64,000 nucleotides of DNA, taken from NCBI RefSeq assembly GCF_021730395.1, contig NC_069373.1:45970501-46034500 (forward strand). The letters run 5' to 3'. This document shows, piece after piece, positions 23,020 to 34,712 of this stretch. Every line of letters begins with the position of its first letter. Positions within the stretch are counted from its first letter, which is position 1. The translations under genes were made by a program, and so were the position numbers. This stretch comes from Mercenaria mercenaria (taxonomy: Eukaryota > Mollusca > Bivalvia > Venerida > Veneridae). Below the pieces are notes generated by a model. It was not told the origin of the DNA and did no database searches. It saw only the letters and a list, made by a program, of their open reading frames with translations.

Positions 23020-25720
23020 GTGCCCTAAAGCTGAAACGGACCTTTGTTAAACAAAGATTAAGTATGGACAAAAATAAATGTATTATATGCGAAACTTAAA
23101 CCGGTGAAACTGCTAAAAAGCATCAGATTAAAGGACATTTCCGAGTGTTTTAAAAAGCTGCATAAATGATGGAGATAATGTCACTGATAAGTATACTGAC
23201 TATGTAGTAGAATATGATGCTGATCAAGATCTGAAATTAGGAGATACCAGTAGTAATATCCACCGGCACAAAAAATGTTTCTCTAGGAACACGTGGATCA
23301 TAAAGTTCTGCGTGAGCAGGTCTATCAAGTTCCAAAGTTCCAAGACGGCCATTTAACTAGAAAGAGTTTTGTTTCTTTTGTGAACAGGAGTCAAAAGATG
23401 TAACACTAATTAATGTATCTACATTTGAGTTCTGTACTAATCTTGTAAAGAGAGCTAGTGAAAAAGGTGACATAGAAATGAATTGTAACTTAGGTAATTC
23501 TACATACTGAGAGTAAATAAAGCAAAGTATCATAAAGGGTGCTACTGTAAATACATTAAGCAAGATGTAAGAGAATTTGTTATGCTAAAGGGAGAACACG
23601 TATACAATACTGCTCTTGAAAAACGTATTAATAAAAGCCTGCCTCAATTAAAATCTAGACACGCCTACTTAATGCTAGACTTACCTCAGCAATACCAAGA
23701 CAAGTTTCATATAATTTTGTCCAACCGTAATGGTAACCCTGACTTGCTGATCGATAAAATATAATCACTAAAGTTGGAAGACGTAATAAATTCAGCAGCG
23801 AACTTTAAAGAAGCACTGAAGTCTGCACAGATAGAGGCTGCTTTAAGCGTTAGTGAAGATACAGATCAGACAGTAGAGTTAGTGTAATTTCACGCAGCTC
23901 TTATACTAAGATCCTTAAAAAGATAATGCACCGTAATACAAATTCAACATCTAGATCCAATATATATTTGTAAAGAACAGGAAGAAAAGATCGTCCCTAG
24001 TGAAATGTATTCTTTTGTGCCACGGGTAGTATCAGGTGTGAGCTTCTTTATCATTTGATACAGTCGACATGACTAAGATGAAAGAGATAAACACAAATTT
24101 GCATTAGAAAATACTACTCTGTGTCAAGACATGATATATACATGCTCTAGAGGCAAGTGAAGAACACCTAAACATGTAGGTGTAAAAGTCTAGCAATTCA
24201 TCAGCTGACGCAATCAAAAGATGCAGTCGTTTTAATCAATACAAATGGACACGGAATAAGTTATGAAGAGTTAGAGCGCATTGACACAAGCTGGGCTAGA
24301 TATCAACAGAGTGAAGAAAAAATGGCAATACCTTCAAACATTAAACCTGGCACGAGGTGATAATTTGAACAGAGCTACAGAATCCCTTGATGGTAAACAT
24401 CTAAATTTTGTAAACCTGTTGTTGTATCAGACCGATGGTAATAACAATAATATAAAATGTGAGTTTGCCCCAAATCCATCAGTCAGGAGAAAAGGCAAGA
24501 CGAGGACAAATTCAAATGCAAGACATACGAAATCCAAGAAACACCATTGCAGAGACAAACATTAAAATACCTATCAAATCCAGTTAATAAGGTGAATTTG
24601 GCAGATTTTGTTTTAAGATAATTGGAAGAAAAGTTGAAAATGGACTTGTCGGATGAAATGACAATGTACCTTGCTGGTGGTTTCAAAGATCCAAAGAAAT
24701 CTCTTAGTCCTTACCATGCTGGACACGATTTATTCTGCCTTTGCGACCAGTGTAGATTATGATCAGCCTGCACATCCGTGCAGTCTGATCATGAACTGTA
24801 CTGTTTACCATTCAGCCAGTATATGTTTGGTAAACACCCCTTTTAACAGTTAATGGTACTGTCCAAATTGGAAGACGGACAAATTCATTACAGAAATTTA
24901 GCTGGCTAAGGGTTAAAGTTCAGAGAAAATATTACGATTGTCAGACTATGAAGAGGCTGACTCGAGACTGTTCACCCATATAGATTATGCTGTGAGAGTG
25001 CTTAGTGTTACAAGTGTCGTACTTTGGAACATTTAATCTGATGTTGCAGCTATGTTTCCAGGACTATCATTACTTCTTGGAATCAAGATATTCTTCAAGA
25101 TTGATGTTCGTCAGTTGATACGATTCGTTCCAATGCACGATATAGCGTCAGAATTAGGAGAAAACCTTTCAATGGCTCTTCCAGTTATACAAGCATGAAG
25201 TGGTTGTGACTCCACGAGTGCATTCTATGAAATAGGAAAAAGCGCTGGAGTACAATAATAAAGAATACCCTTCATTACTTGATGGAATGATGGAACTTGG
25301 CAAGGATACCATACAAATATCAGATAAAGCAAAATTGGCTTTGACACGAACAGTGTCTTATCTATATTGTGGTAAACCGAAATGTAAGATATTAGCTCTT
25401 CTCCAAGAAAAGATTTTCCAGTGAATAACAGTCATATATCTGGAAATCAGCAACTAAACTGTTCTTAAACCTACAATCACCACTTTATGCTGGTTGAACC
25501 CATGACGAAGAAGGGCATATGGTTCCCATTGATATGATGCAGCAGCCTGCATGAAGCGCTACTTGACTTTACCAGATGTTCTTGTAAAACTGACACTGTC
25601 TATCGAGGCGATGCAAATGTAAAAAGGAAGACTTACTGTGTACTGATGCTAGTGTATGTGACACACAGGACAGAATGTGTTTGTTCGGAAAGTCAAGAAG
25701 ATGACAGAAATCTCAAAGTG
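23020..25720 (+). pseudogene. Decayed copy of a repetitive invertebrate gene family with an L..A..GCDSTSA motif
   Basis: Plus-strand fragments in several frames follow the order of a long protein: an N-terminal zinc-binding-like part (KCIICE..., later FCFFCEQESKDVTL and YHKGCYCKYIKQDVREF), a middle part, then MFPGLSLLLGIKIFF, RFVPMHDIASELGENLSMAL and GCDSTSAFYEIGKSAG, and last a Cys-rich tail (TRCSCKT, CVCDTQDR-like). From memory, proteins with HALTGCDTTSAF..GK motifs and CxC tails occur in many copies in mollusc and cnidarian genomes; their function and whether they are mobile are not settled. Several breaks make this copy inactive, and a small repeat (24702-24917) sits inside it. Confidence 0.55.
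24702..24917. mobile_element. Small MITE-like insertion
   Basis: A block starting TTAGTCCTTACCATGCTGG and ending CAGCTAAGGG-like TTAGCTGGCTAAGGGTTAA has weakly inverted ends and interrupts the 23020-25720 gene relic. It contains palindromic GATCAGCCTGCACATCC/CAGTCTGATCATG. A related piece in reverse lies at about 39710-39790. Confidence 0.5.
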
Positions 25721-25764
25721 TTTGTTAACAATGTCGGGAATAATTATGTAGAAACAGAAACATT

Positions 25765-25798
25765 CGGATGATGATGATGATGGTGATGATGATGACTG
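25765..25798. repeat. GAT trinucleotide run
   Basis: About eleven GAT/GGT triplets just after the gene relic. Confidence 0.7.
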
Positions 25799-26182
25799 AA
25801 ATTATTTAAATATATAATAATTCAGCAACATAATTTCATTATTGTTGAACGTGTAACATAATAATAAAATTGCTACAAAGAGTTGCCAGTACCTTACAGT
25901 TCTAATTAGAATGACGGGGGCAGCGGAGGGGGTGCTGCTGGATATTTAAAGAACTACTACGGTATATTTTCAACTAATTCACATGTTTGTTAATATTAGA
26001 TCGGTGTTAATGAATACGGAAGATCAACATTTTACAAATCTACAAATAATTTTATTCAACTTAGGAAAATAATTGTTCCCTTTACTATTCTATGAGTTAT
26101 TGCCCCTGTAAAAAAATCTGGACCACTTCCAGATGTGGCATCCGCCTTAAATCAAAGCACAATGATCTATATTATTCAAATA

Positions 26183-26646
26183 CAGTCAAACCTGTGAACA
26201 AAGACCACTCTTCGGAACAAGCAAAAGTGGTCTTTATTCACAGGTGGTCTTTATTCGGGGGGAAGGGTCACTTCTCAGTTAGTCATTTTCATGCTGATAA
26301 AAAATAATTTTACAGGTTCTTGCTTTCTTTATGTTCTATGTATTAATTCGGCCGGTGCAAACTTGCAAATTTTCATTCAAGCAGTAATTATTATGCTTGC
26401 TATAAGGCGAAAGTCGTGAAAATTCGGCGGATTTCAAATATTTTCATGCCGGAACGGTCCAGCTTGGTCGTTATTGGGAGGCAAATTTGACCCTTGGGAA
26501 TGAATTAGGCCGGTCGCTGGTCGCGGTCGCCAGGTGGTCACTATTCACGGCCTTATTATGAGCATTTTTCTACGGGGGTACCAGATACCGGTCGTTGTCG
26601 ACAGGTGGTCGCTATTCACGGGTGGTCGCTAGCACAAGTTTGACTG
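26183..26646. mobile_element. Mariner-type MITE, ends CAGTCAAACCTGTG
   Basis: CAGTCAAACCTGTG on the left faces CACAAGTTTGACTG on the right, each bordered by TA, the duplication typical of the Tc1/mariner/pogo group. Inside are direct copies of GTGGTCGCTATTCAC-like units. No transposase. Confidence 0.8.
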
Positions 26647-26799
26647 TATACCATTGGATTTTTTATACCTGGCGGGTTGAAAGAGAAGCCATTACAAAGT
26701 CCTTTGAAAAGTTAGCCTTTAGACTACGGGCTACTGTGAATTATGTGTTTGTCTTTCTCTATTATTTGAGATATATCTTTAAAAATAAGATTGTGATCT

Positions 26800-27085
26800 A
26801 CAATTTTAGGGGTTTCACCGCCGATTTGGTTTATTGGTGGTTAGGACGGGATGACGGTATCAGTTGGGAGTAAAATTTAATATTTACAGAGCAAATGTTA
26901 CTATACGTTTCATGCATATGAAAAATATATGGTACTGGGTGAATTCTTTCAGCTGTCACAAATGTCATCCGTACAGGTCTTAACGCAAATGAGGACCTCA
27001 CACGATATTACAAGCCTTAGTAATTCGGACTACAATGACCTTAGTTTTTGTCCTTATCTGACCTTGAAAATATATCTGTGTGCAT
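26800..27085. repeat. Third copy of the 22235-22690 repeat
   Basis: Shares ATTTACAGAGCAAATGTTACT, CAGCTGTCACAAA and GAGGACCTCACACGATATTAC with the copies at 22.2-22.7 kb, including the leading GGTATCAGTTGGGAGTAA. Confidence 0.65.
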
Positions 27086-27117
27086 TTACTCTTTAATCTA
27101 ACGTTTTAGAGGCTTTA

Positions 27118-27165
27118 AATGATTCAACGTCAGCGAACTTAACCACTCGGCCATTGAGCCGCTAC
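27118..27165 (-). mobile_element. SINE head remnant
   Basis: Minus strand GGCCGAGTGGTTAAGTTCGC is the A-box part of the tRNA-like SINE head seen complete at 2763. The rest of the SINE is absent. Confidence 0.5.
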
Positions 27166-29151
27166 CCAATCCGAATTATGATTAGACTAAATTACTCTTA
27201 CATATGTTTGATAATAATGATAATAGTAGCAAGGACTGTATCAGGAAATATTTCTCTTAACAACTTTTTCAGCTCCCGATATTTAGAATTTACAGTTTAC
27301 AGTTCTTGATATTTTATCAACTTTTAATGCATTGATAGAGGAGAGACACGGTATTCCTGAAGTAGTTTCGAAAATGATTAAGTATTTCCGTCGCTAGGCC
27401 AGTCTTGCCCTTGATTTCAGCAATGTACAAACCGTTTCCGACATCTTATCTCGTGCGCTCAACATCTTATATCGTGCGCCCGACGTTTTATCTCATGCGC
27501 ACGACATCTTTTCTCTATCGCAACACAACTTACCTCGTGCGCAGAACATCTTATCTCGTGCGCACAACATCTTATCGATCGCACGACATCTTATATTGAG
27601 CGCATGACATCTTATCTCGTGCGTTCGACATCTTATCTCGTATGCACGACATCATTTTGCGTACGAACGACATCTTATCTCGAGCGCATGACATCTTTTC
27701 TCGTGCGTTCGACATCTTATCTTGTACGCACGACATCTTTTTTCGTAGGAACGACATCTTATCTCGAGCGCATGACATCGTATCTCGTGCGCACGACATT
27801 TTAGCATTTGGAAATTAGAATGGCACATCGGCCTTCCATGGGCTCATTACAAAACTACAGTGTTATATTTTTCTATAATCAGAAACCCGATCCCCAAAAG
27901 ATAAAAATGAATGTAATTGTTAAAGAGCTGATAGCAATTTTGGCTGATTTGTTCCATATCATTATTTTGTTCTGTCGCAGCGACAGAATCACAAACTTTG
28001 TTATGGCGTCCTGTCGAACGATGCCCCAGCAAACGTCGCCACGTCAAAGGTCGCCCCACCAAACGTCGTCCCGCCGGGTATTGCCCGCCGAACGTAGCCC
28101 CGCCAAATGTCGCTCCGACGGACGTCGTCTCACCGAATTTTACTCCGTAAAATGTTGCCACGGAAAACTTCGCACTGGCAAACGTTCTCTTTCCACCCTC
28201 TGTAATGGTGTCATTGTATAAGTGCTCGCTCTCATCCACTTTCCTGACCCCCTTCCCCCATAATTCGAGCAAACATAAGATCTTTATCTAAATGGTCAAT
28301 GTCACACTTGGCTAAGGGTTGGGCAAGTGTCGTACCCACAATGATCAATCTCACTGAGGCAAGCATATAGTATTTTCCCAATGTACGACAACAAAAAATA
28401 AACGGACGGATGGACGGGCAGGCGCACCCACACACGCATATTGCCTTCTAAATGCCTATATAACGTAAAAAATAAAATGTCAATGATAGACTCATTGAAG
28501 GATTGAAGGTTGGGGTTAGTGTAAGGGTTGGGGGTAAGAGTGAGCAATTTCGTCTTGTAACACTTCGTTGAGAACAAACAAATATATCATAACAGTTAGC
28601 TATAATTATTAATTGTTACCACTTTTCATCTCAAATCAAATTGATAAAATCATGCTCTACCGGTAGGCGAAAATACAACGTTTGGCAGGGTGAAGTTTTC
28701 CGGGGAGACGTTTATCAGAGAAACATTTTGGTAAGGCAACGTTCGGCGGTGCGACGTTTGACGGGGCGACATTCGGTGAGGCGAGGTTTGGTTTAAACAA
28801 CATTTTAGTCATATATATTTACAACTTGAAACGTTACATAATAACAGCATGAAGGATTGAGTAGAAAGGCAAGCTGATTTGAAACTCTCTCCTTAAAGGC
28901 GAGGTTTGGCTGGGCGCTATAATGACGTTCGGCGAGGTGGTATTTGGTGGGGCGACGTTCGGCAGGGCGCCATAACAACATTTGTCATTGTATCGCAGCG
29001 ATAAAACAAAATAACGAAGTGGCACAAATAAGCCACCATAGCTATCAGCTAAATATTCTTATTGCCTTTATTTTTTTATCTTTAGGGAGCGAGTTTCTGA
29101 TTATAGAAAAAAAAATAACACTGTAGTTTTATAATGAGCCCATGGAAGGCT

Positions 29152-29743
29152 GGTGTAATGAAGTATTTCGACCCCCATAGAATAATGACCCCCCGGTCAT
29201 TATTCTATAGAAAAAGTGACCCCCCGGTCATAGTATTATGACCTCCAGATCATAGTACTATGACTCCCCCACGTGAAGTAAACTGAACCTCACGAAGAAT
29301 AATGACTCCCATAAAAAAACGACCCCCGGTCATTTGGTCAAATTTAGTGGTAACTCGTGTATCTAAGGCCTAATTGCTGCATTTTATGCCCCCACTCGGG
29401 GGAGGGGGGCATATAGATTTGCCCTTGTCCGCCCGTCCGTCCGTCCTTCCGTTTGACCATTAGCCCCAGATACCATCACTTGACACAGAAATCAGAGCAT
29501 TCCGCAACGGGAAAAGGGCTTCTATTTCTAGACGCTGTATCTTGGTGTATACATTTTTTTCAGGAAAATAACAATTCACAATACGTTCACAAAACACACC
29601 AGTGTCAATAATCTCTGCAAACTTCGGTATGAAGTAATTCTTCAGAAGAAAACTGCACAAGAAACTGCTAGCATAGGACTTAGTATTAATAGAAGTTGCA
29701 ATACTTAGCAGTGGCAGTAAAATACGGTAGCGACAACAATAGA

Positions 29744-29776
<33 letters not shown>

Positions 29777-29849
29777 AAGTAGAAGTAGTGGTAGTGGTAG
29801 TGGTAGTGGTAGTGGTAGTGGCAGTGGCAATGGCAGTTGCAGTTGCAGT

Positions 29850-29888
<39 letters not shown>

Positions 29889-29997
29889 GGAATAAGTGAC
29901 AGCAACAACAGCAGCAGGAGAAGAAGAGGTAGATGTACAAGACGTATTAGTGGAAGCAGGTGTAGTAGTATCAGTAGTAGCAGTTGTAGTAGTAGTA

Positions 29998-30031
<34 letters not shown>

Positions 30032-30584
30032 AAGAAGAAGTATATGTAGTAATAACAATAGAAGTAGCGGCACCAGTAGTAGTAGTACAATCAAAATGTT
30101 AGCTATTGGCAATGGAGGGTATTAGAGTTGTAGATCTAGTAAAATTGTCCGTTAGGTTTGGTGGGGATCACTTTTTAATAGATATTATCGTCGAAAGTCT
30201 TTTTAGGAGCCGTTGTTTTACACGAAAGAGTAACTTTTTTAAATAGAATAATGTCCGGGAATCGATATTGTATGAGAGTTCGAATGTAGTAATTTCGGCA
30301 GTGAGAATTTTACATGGAAGGAGTCACTTTTTCTATAGAATAAAAACCGGGGTCGTTATTCTATGAGATGCGAAGGGAGTCATCTTTAGGGAGTCAGTAT
30401 TTTACTTGGAGGGGTCAGTTTTTCTATAGAATAATGACCGGTGGGTCGTTATTCTATAGAGTTTTCAAAGGGAGTCAGTTTTTTATAAGGGGAGTCAATA
30501 TTTTACAGGAAAGGAGTCACATTTTCTATAGAATAATGACCGGGGGATCGTTATTCTATGGGGGTCGAAATACTTCATTACACC
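29152..30584. mobile_element. Second foldback element nested in the first
   Basis: Ends GGTGTAATGAAGTATTTCGA and TCGAAATACTTCATTACACC are inverted. The arms (29152-29345, 30290-30584) contain repeated, inverted forms of GACCCCCCGGTCATTATTC and TATAGAA. Removing it restores the flank CCATGGAAGGC/GGCGTGCC, which matches the left arm of the host element. Inside lie a block starting ATGCCCCCACTCGGGGGAGG and the microsatellite at 29738-30090. Confidence 0.75.
29738..30090. repeat. Compound trinucleotide microsatellite
   Basis: Runs of GTA, GTG/GTA, GCA and again GTA. Long open frames on both strands here are poly-residue artefacts. Confidence 0.9.
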
Positions 30585-30773
30585 GGCGTGCCATTCCAAT
30601 TTCCAAATGCTAAAATGTCGTGCACACGAGATAAGGTGTCGTGCAATATGATGTGATGCGCACGAGATCAGACGTCGATCGCAAAAGATAAGATGTCGTT
30701 CACACGAGATAAGATGTCGTGCGCCCGAGATAAGATGTCGAGCTCACGAGATAAGATGTCGTGCGCACGAGAT

Positions 30774-31867
30774 TATTTAATCTTAAAAAATATAAATGCA
30801 TGTCCTAAACATACCACCGTAGCTTCTCTACAAATCGGCGTTATTAATAAAAATGCCTTCATTTTCATAGACTGGCATCAGTTGTTAAAGTCCTGTAAAA
30901 TAAACCTTACTGCCATAATACCCTCTTACAGAGCACTTTTTGAAAAAAATAAATGAGACACTATCTATTTCTCTGACTTTAACGACTGGACAGATGCGAG
31001 CTGAACACGGCAGAATTCTGACAAGCTAGTGATCAGCATAAAATCGGAACTCATTGCAAATTTATTCATGATGTAACATAACACTTGGTATAGAACATAG
31101 ACTCCTAAAAGCGTTTTTATCCAGGTAAACTGTCTCGATTGTAAATATTTATATTTTGAAGTCATTATTCAATACTTCAGCTATAGCGCTATTTGTTACG
31201 ACGACGGGAAAATGTCTTTCGGCGGTCCGGGGTTCGATTCCCAACGCGGTCATCTTTGTTTCTTGATATGAAATTTTTAAAATATTTTAGAAACAAAATT
31301 CATATTCTAATGTTCATAATATGACCAAAATTCAATTTGAAAGATTATTTTTAGCCAAATCTGGAGGTCAATGCCTTTAATGACTTTCACAGTTTGTATA
31401 ACAAAGTGCTTGTAAATGAGAATTTTATTACCAGATGGATAGAAGAGGTATCAACTTTACTTAAGTAAACTTCATAAACTGGCAAAAACAGTTCTACAAC
31501 AGAAAGAAAAAATGCCGATCAAAACCTAAGATAATTCTTGCTTGTTTATCAATAGAAATAATATTTCCTTCATTCTCGACTCTGTCATTACACCGCATTG
31601 AGATATTGTTACGTTATAAGCACTATGTTCTACTTCCTGTATACCATGTATTGCTAGATAAATCCAAGAATGTTGCTGAAGCGATGCTTAAAAACTTAAG
31701 GTTTTCAACCTTTTCTATTTAATTATCGAAGCAGCGTTGTTTGTGCCGTGTGGCGGCCGTCTTTCTCCGTACTTTCAATCAGATCGTTTAGCACGACATT
31801 TATGTTGTGTTAGTGTACTAATTAATTTCCCAGCTTGAACACTTTGGCTACTCTGGCTGTAATAGCT
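30774..31867. other. Gene-free stretch with a tRNA-like patch
   Basis: At 31195-31250 a B-box-like GGTTCGATTCC within GGTCCGGGGTTCGATTCCC suggests an isolated tRNA-derived SINE head. The A box is unclear and it does not fold as a tRNA by eye. Confidence 0.35.
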
Positions 31868-32029
31868 TCAGGTATTGTTTAATAACCCATAGGCTATGTT
31901 GCCTGCTTTCAAATTTTGTCTTTTAGCAGTTTCTGTGATATTCAGGTTCCATAAGCCCTCTCTAAATTCCAGTTTATTAAGTTCTGCCCATTGTTTTCTT
32001 TCTTTTTCATTTAGAGCAAACACATTATT
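31868..32029 (-). pseudogene. Unrecognised coding fragment, 53 codons
   Basis: Minus-strand open stretch with protein-like composition: NEKERKQWAELNKLEF, REGLWNLNITETAKRQNL and KAGNIAYGLLNNT before a stop. In-frame stops bound it on both sides, with no clear splice sites. After the stop another frame continues plausibly (EAITARVAKVFKLGN), which suggests a broken copy. I do not recognise the family. Confidence 0.3.
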
Positions 32030-32259
32030 TTAACTGGGAACCATACGCCGCTTTAATGGACCTGCAGGTTCCATGTACACCGCCTTATGAATGCACCGAG
32101 TGTTTCTAAATCTTATTTCGGTATTTGTAACATGTATAAATCTTGCAATAGCTGGGTCTCAGCTCGACAGTAATCGCTCGGCAAGGTAAAATAAGCCTCT
32201 ATTCTATAAGCCTTAAATTATTAGAGAAGTCAAAAACAGCAAGTCCGAAAGCTCCCGAG

Positions 32260-33635
32260 CCTGCTCTTAGACTGAAAGGGACTTGCAAACTGAATTAACT
32301 GAATTATATATTCTAATATGCTTGTTTCTGTCAAAACACGCTTACGCTTTAATGACGTCACATTAACGGGCGATTACATCGATGTTTTTGTTGCGACCAA
32401 GAAAGAACGCTTCTATACCTTATCTTCTGTTTTAGATTAAGTACATATTAGAATCGAAATGATATAAAGCAATCTCGTGTTTTACTTAAATTAATACATT
32501 TAAAATCGGTTATGCGTCGCAAGAATATCTTCGCGGACGTATTACCTCTTAGTTTTCTTTGCATTATTTCTTAAGTAGCAGGGCAGAGACGTGTAATTTG
32601 CAGGAAGTAATCCGACGTAGTTAAATCATTGCATCTCGGGATAAAAGTAAATTTATCAATGAAAATACTGCGCATGCTTGAAATATTTTATAAATATCAA
32701 GGTTTACAGGCTATATACCAATAAAAGAAATTGTTCTTTGTTTCATATAAAATTCAGCTACTTCAGACCAATTTTGTTACAGTTTCTAGATTTTCACTCC
32801 GTCGTAGACCTATTTTCCACAAGATATCCATACATTTGCTTCAAGAAAACGAAAAGAAAAAGGGGTGTTGAATAGTATGCAGTGAAATTCAAGTCAACTG
32901 AAGTCAGGTACCCTCATATTGCCGCATTTCAGAAAGCGGTCCGCAGAGTAAACACCCTACTTTCGTTTTCAACTAAACAACTCGAAAACATGCGAGTATT
33001 AGCATGAAACGTGTCCTATTTTATGTAAAATTCATTCCACGAAACTCAGTGAAATAATGCCCATTTGGCCCCCGATTTACGCGCAAATGCGCGAAAAATG
33101 GAAAAATTAGGATCTAATTATTAGGGACTTCTTTCGAAGTCTACACCACGGAAGCACATTTTGGACCGAATTACTGCATTATAACCTACAGACACTACAT
33201 AGCCCAATGGCTAGAAACAATGGCAGTCACATATATGATGCCGTTTGCTCTGTATACTATTAGCATTTTCTCTTCATTTCATTTAAAAAATAAAGTATAG
33301 AAACCCGTGTTTTAATGTTATTAATACACGGAAAGAGGCTATTCTTCCAGGGAATAATTTCACGAGGGCGTAGCCCGAGTGAATTATTCTGGTGACATAC
33401 ATGTATAACCGATTTTGAGTGTATTAATTTAGGTAAAACACGATTTCGCTATACAATATTTCGATTCTAATATGTCCTTAATCTAAGACAGTAGATAGAA
33501 TGTAGTAGCGCTTTTCCTTGGTCGCAAAAATCATTGACGTCATCACACGTTAACGTGGCGTCCTTTTAGCGTAAGCATGTTTTAACAGAAACAAGCATAT
33601 TTGAATGCAATGTCTTGCCTAAATCTTAGAGCAGG
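32260..33635. mobile_element. Long-inverted-repeat element, ~1.38 kb
   Basis: Arms 32260-32514 and about 33400-33635 are inverted copies (AATATGCTTGTTTCTGTCAA against TTAACAGAAACAAGCATATT, and AATCGGTTAT against ATAACCGATT). The outer ends are CCTGCTCTTAGA/TCTTAGAGCAGG. The 885-bp middle has no recognisable protein. Non-autonomous DNA element of unknown superfamily. Confidence 0.7.
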
Positions 33636-33753
33636 TCTTTTGGAATTTTAGATAAAACAATTGAAGAATTTGGCATGGAAACTTGGGTCATACACCACTA
33701 CTTTACTTTGTGATTTCATAACTGAGCTGAATTGACAGTGAGTTTGCAACAAT

Positions 33754-33787
<34 letters not shown>

Positions 33788-33935
33788 ATTATATATGACC
33801 CCTTCTTTTCTTATGATAATACTGAAGACCAGCTTTTAGTGTGTCCGTATATCGAGTTATTCATGAAAAAAAAACAAAGAGGTATAAGTGTTTAATAAAG
33901 TATCAAGATACTTTTTTACATTACCACACAGTAAA
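33636..33935. other. Spacer before GPCR copy 1 promoter
   Basis: Contains a T-run at about 33757-33785. Nothing else seen. Confidence 0.4.
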
Positions 33936-33964
33936 GACTCCGCGCTATATAAACCTCCGCCTAA
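33936..33964 (+). promoter_or_regulatory. TATA-box promoter block, GPCR copy 1
   Basis: GACTCCGCGCTATATAAACC contains TATATAAA at 33946-33953. It matches one 29-bp unit of the block at 46721-46807 upstream of GPCR copy 2. It lies 7.4 kb before the receptor start, so a spliced leader is needed; a conserved acceptor at about 41240 fits that. Confidence 0.5.
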
Positions 33965-34517
33965 AAAGCAGCATGCTTGTTCATTACATTATTTGATAAA
34001 CAAATACACTGTAAAACATAAATAGATATATTACGGTATAAAATCTATTGACAAAATGACATATTATTTTTTTCTACCAAATTCTGCGTTGATAAGTGTT
34101 TTCATTTCAGGATCATTTGACAAACAGACTGGTACCCCATTTTAAAAACTGCTGATTTTAGAGCTCCAGTGTTACAACCAACCGGGAACCATGCAAACAA
34201 GAATATATATTAGGTAATCATTAGCTGTAAATTACAAAATTATTTTATTATTTTTAAAATTAGAGAAAATTTCGGTACATTATGTACCGAACTTTTCCCT
34301 AAAATTATTTGTAATTTATAATCTTTCAAGTATCGATACAAATTCAGCTGCCCTACTGTGTTCCTTTATTTGTTTGTTTTGTCCTGTGTGCGTGTGTGCG
34401 TGTGTTGATCGTGTGCGCGTTTGGGGAGGCTGCGTTTTTAGAACTTTAGGCTTTTCCTGTTGCATATTCTTCCTTGTTTTCATTTTCCTAGTATCATACA
34501 GAAATTTTAATGAATAG

Positions 34518-34712
34518 ATGAATTATTTAAGAAAAATAGATCAGAATAGTCGCATAATCAGAAATAACGCAAGCTTAAATGGTATCTGTAGGGAAATAAT
34601 CGATGAAATTACAAATACCAGTGATATAAATAATTTGATCTCATCTTTTATTCCTTTAGATGATGAAGTACAAAACTATATAAAATACATTGCAGACGCA
34701 TATCTTGTGTAA
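34518..34712 (+). CDS. Possible 64-codon reading frame in a block conserved between the two GPCR copies
   Basis: Starts at an ATG and encodes an Asn/Ile-rich peptide with no recognised motif. The surrounding block (34512-34735) is conserved at 47065-47300, but there the frame has early stops. The conservation may therefore reflect shared descent or a noncoding leader exon rather than protein. Confidence 0.2.
   Translation: MNYLRKIDQNSRIIRNNASLNGICREIIDEITNTSDINNLISSFIPLDDEVQNYIKYIADAYLV

Larger units (their letters stand above)
27437..30773. mobile_element. Foldback-type element with tandem-array inverted ends
   Basis: Outer arms are inverted arrays of a 21-bp unit containing GACATCTTATCTCGTGCGC: about 17 units at 27437-27803 and about 7 at 30612-30773. 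They continue inward as matching inverted sequence (TTTGGAAATTAGAATGGCAC against GCCATTCCAATTTCCAAAT). Next come inverted blocks at about 27823-28180 and 28680-29150, holding arrays of a 16-17 bp unit (GGGGCGACGTTCGGCG) in opposite orientations. The centre (28190-28670) has no protein. A second element (29152-30584) splits the right arm. No transposase was seen, so it is non-autonomous. Open frames over the 21-bp array are a by-product of its length being divisible by three. Confidence 0.75.

Noticed and set aside
27437-27803. CRISPR-like array
   Set aside because: Units are contiguous 21-mers without unique spacers, and the DNA is eukaryotic.
27405-27804. Repeat protein of 7-residue units (TTSYLVR) on both strands
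   Set aside because: A 21-bp array stays open in any frame lacking a stop in the unit; it is part of a foldback arm with no promoter or start context.
29686-30112. Poly-Leu, poly-Val and poly-Tyr frames
   Set aside because: Trinucleotide microsatellite artefacts.
31195-31250. tRNA gene
   Set aside because: A B box is present but no convincing acceptor stem or A box; more likely a SINE head remnant.
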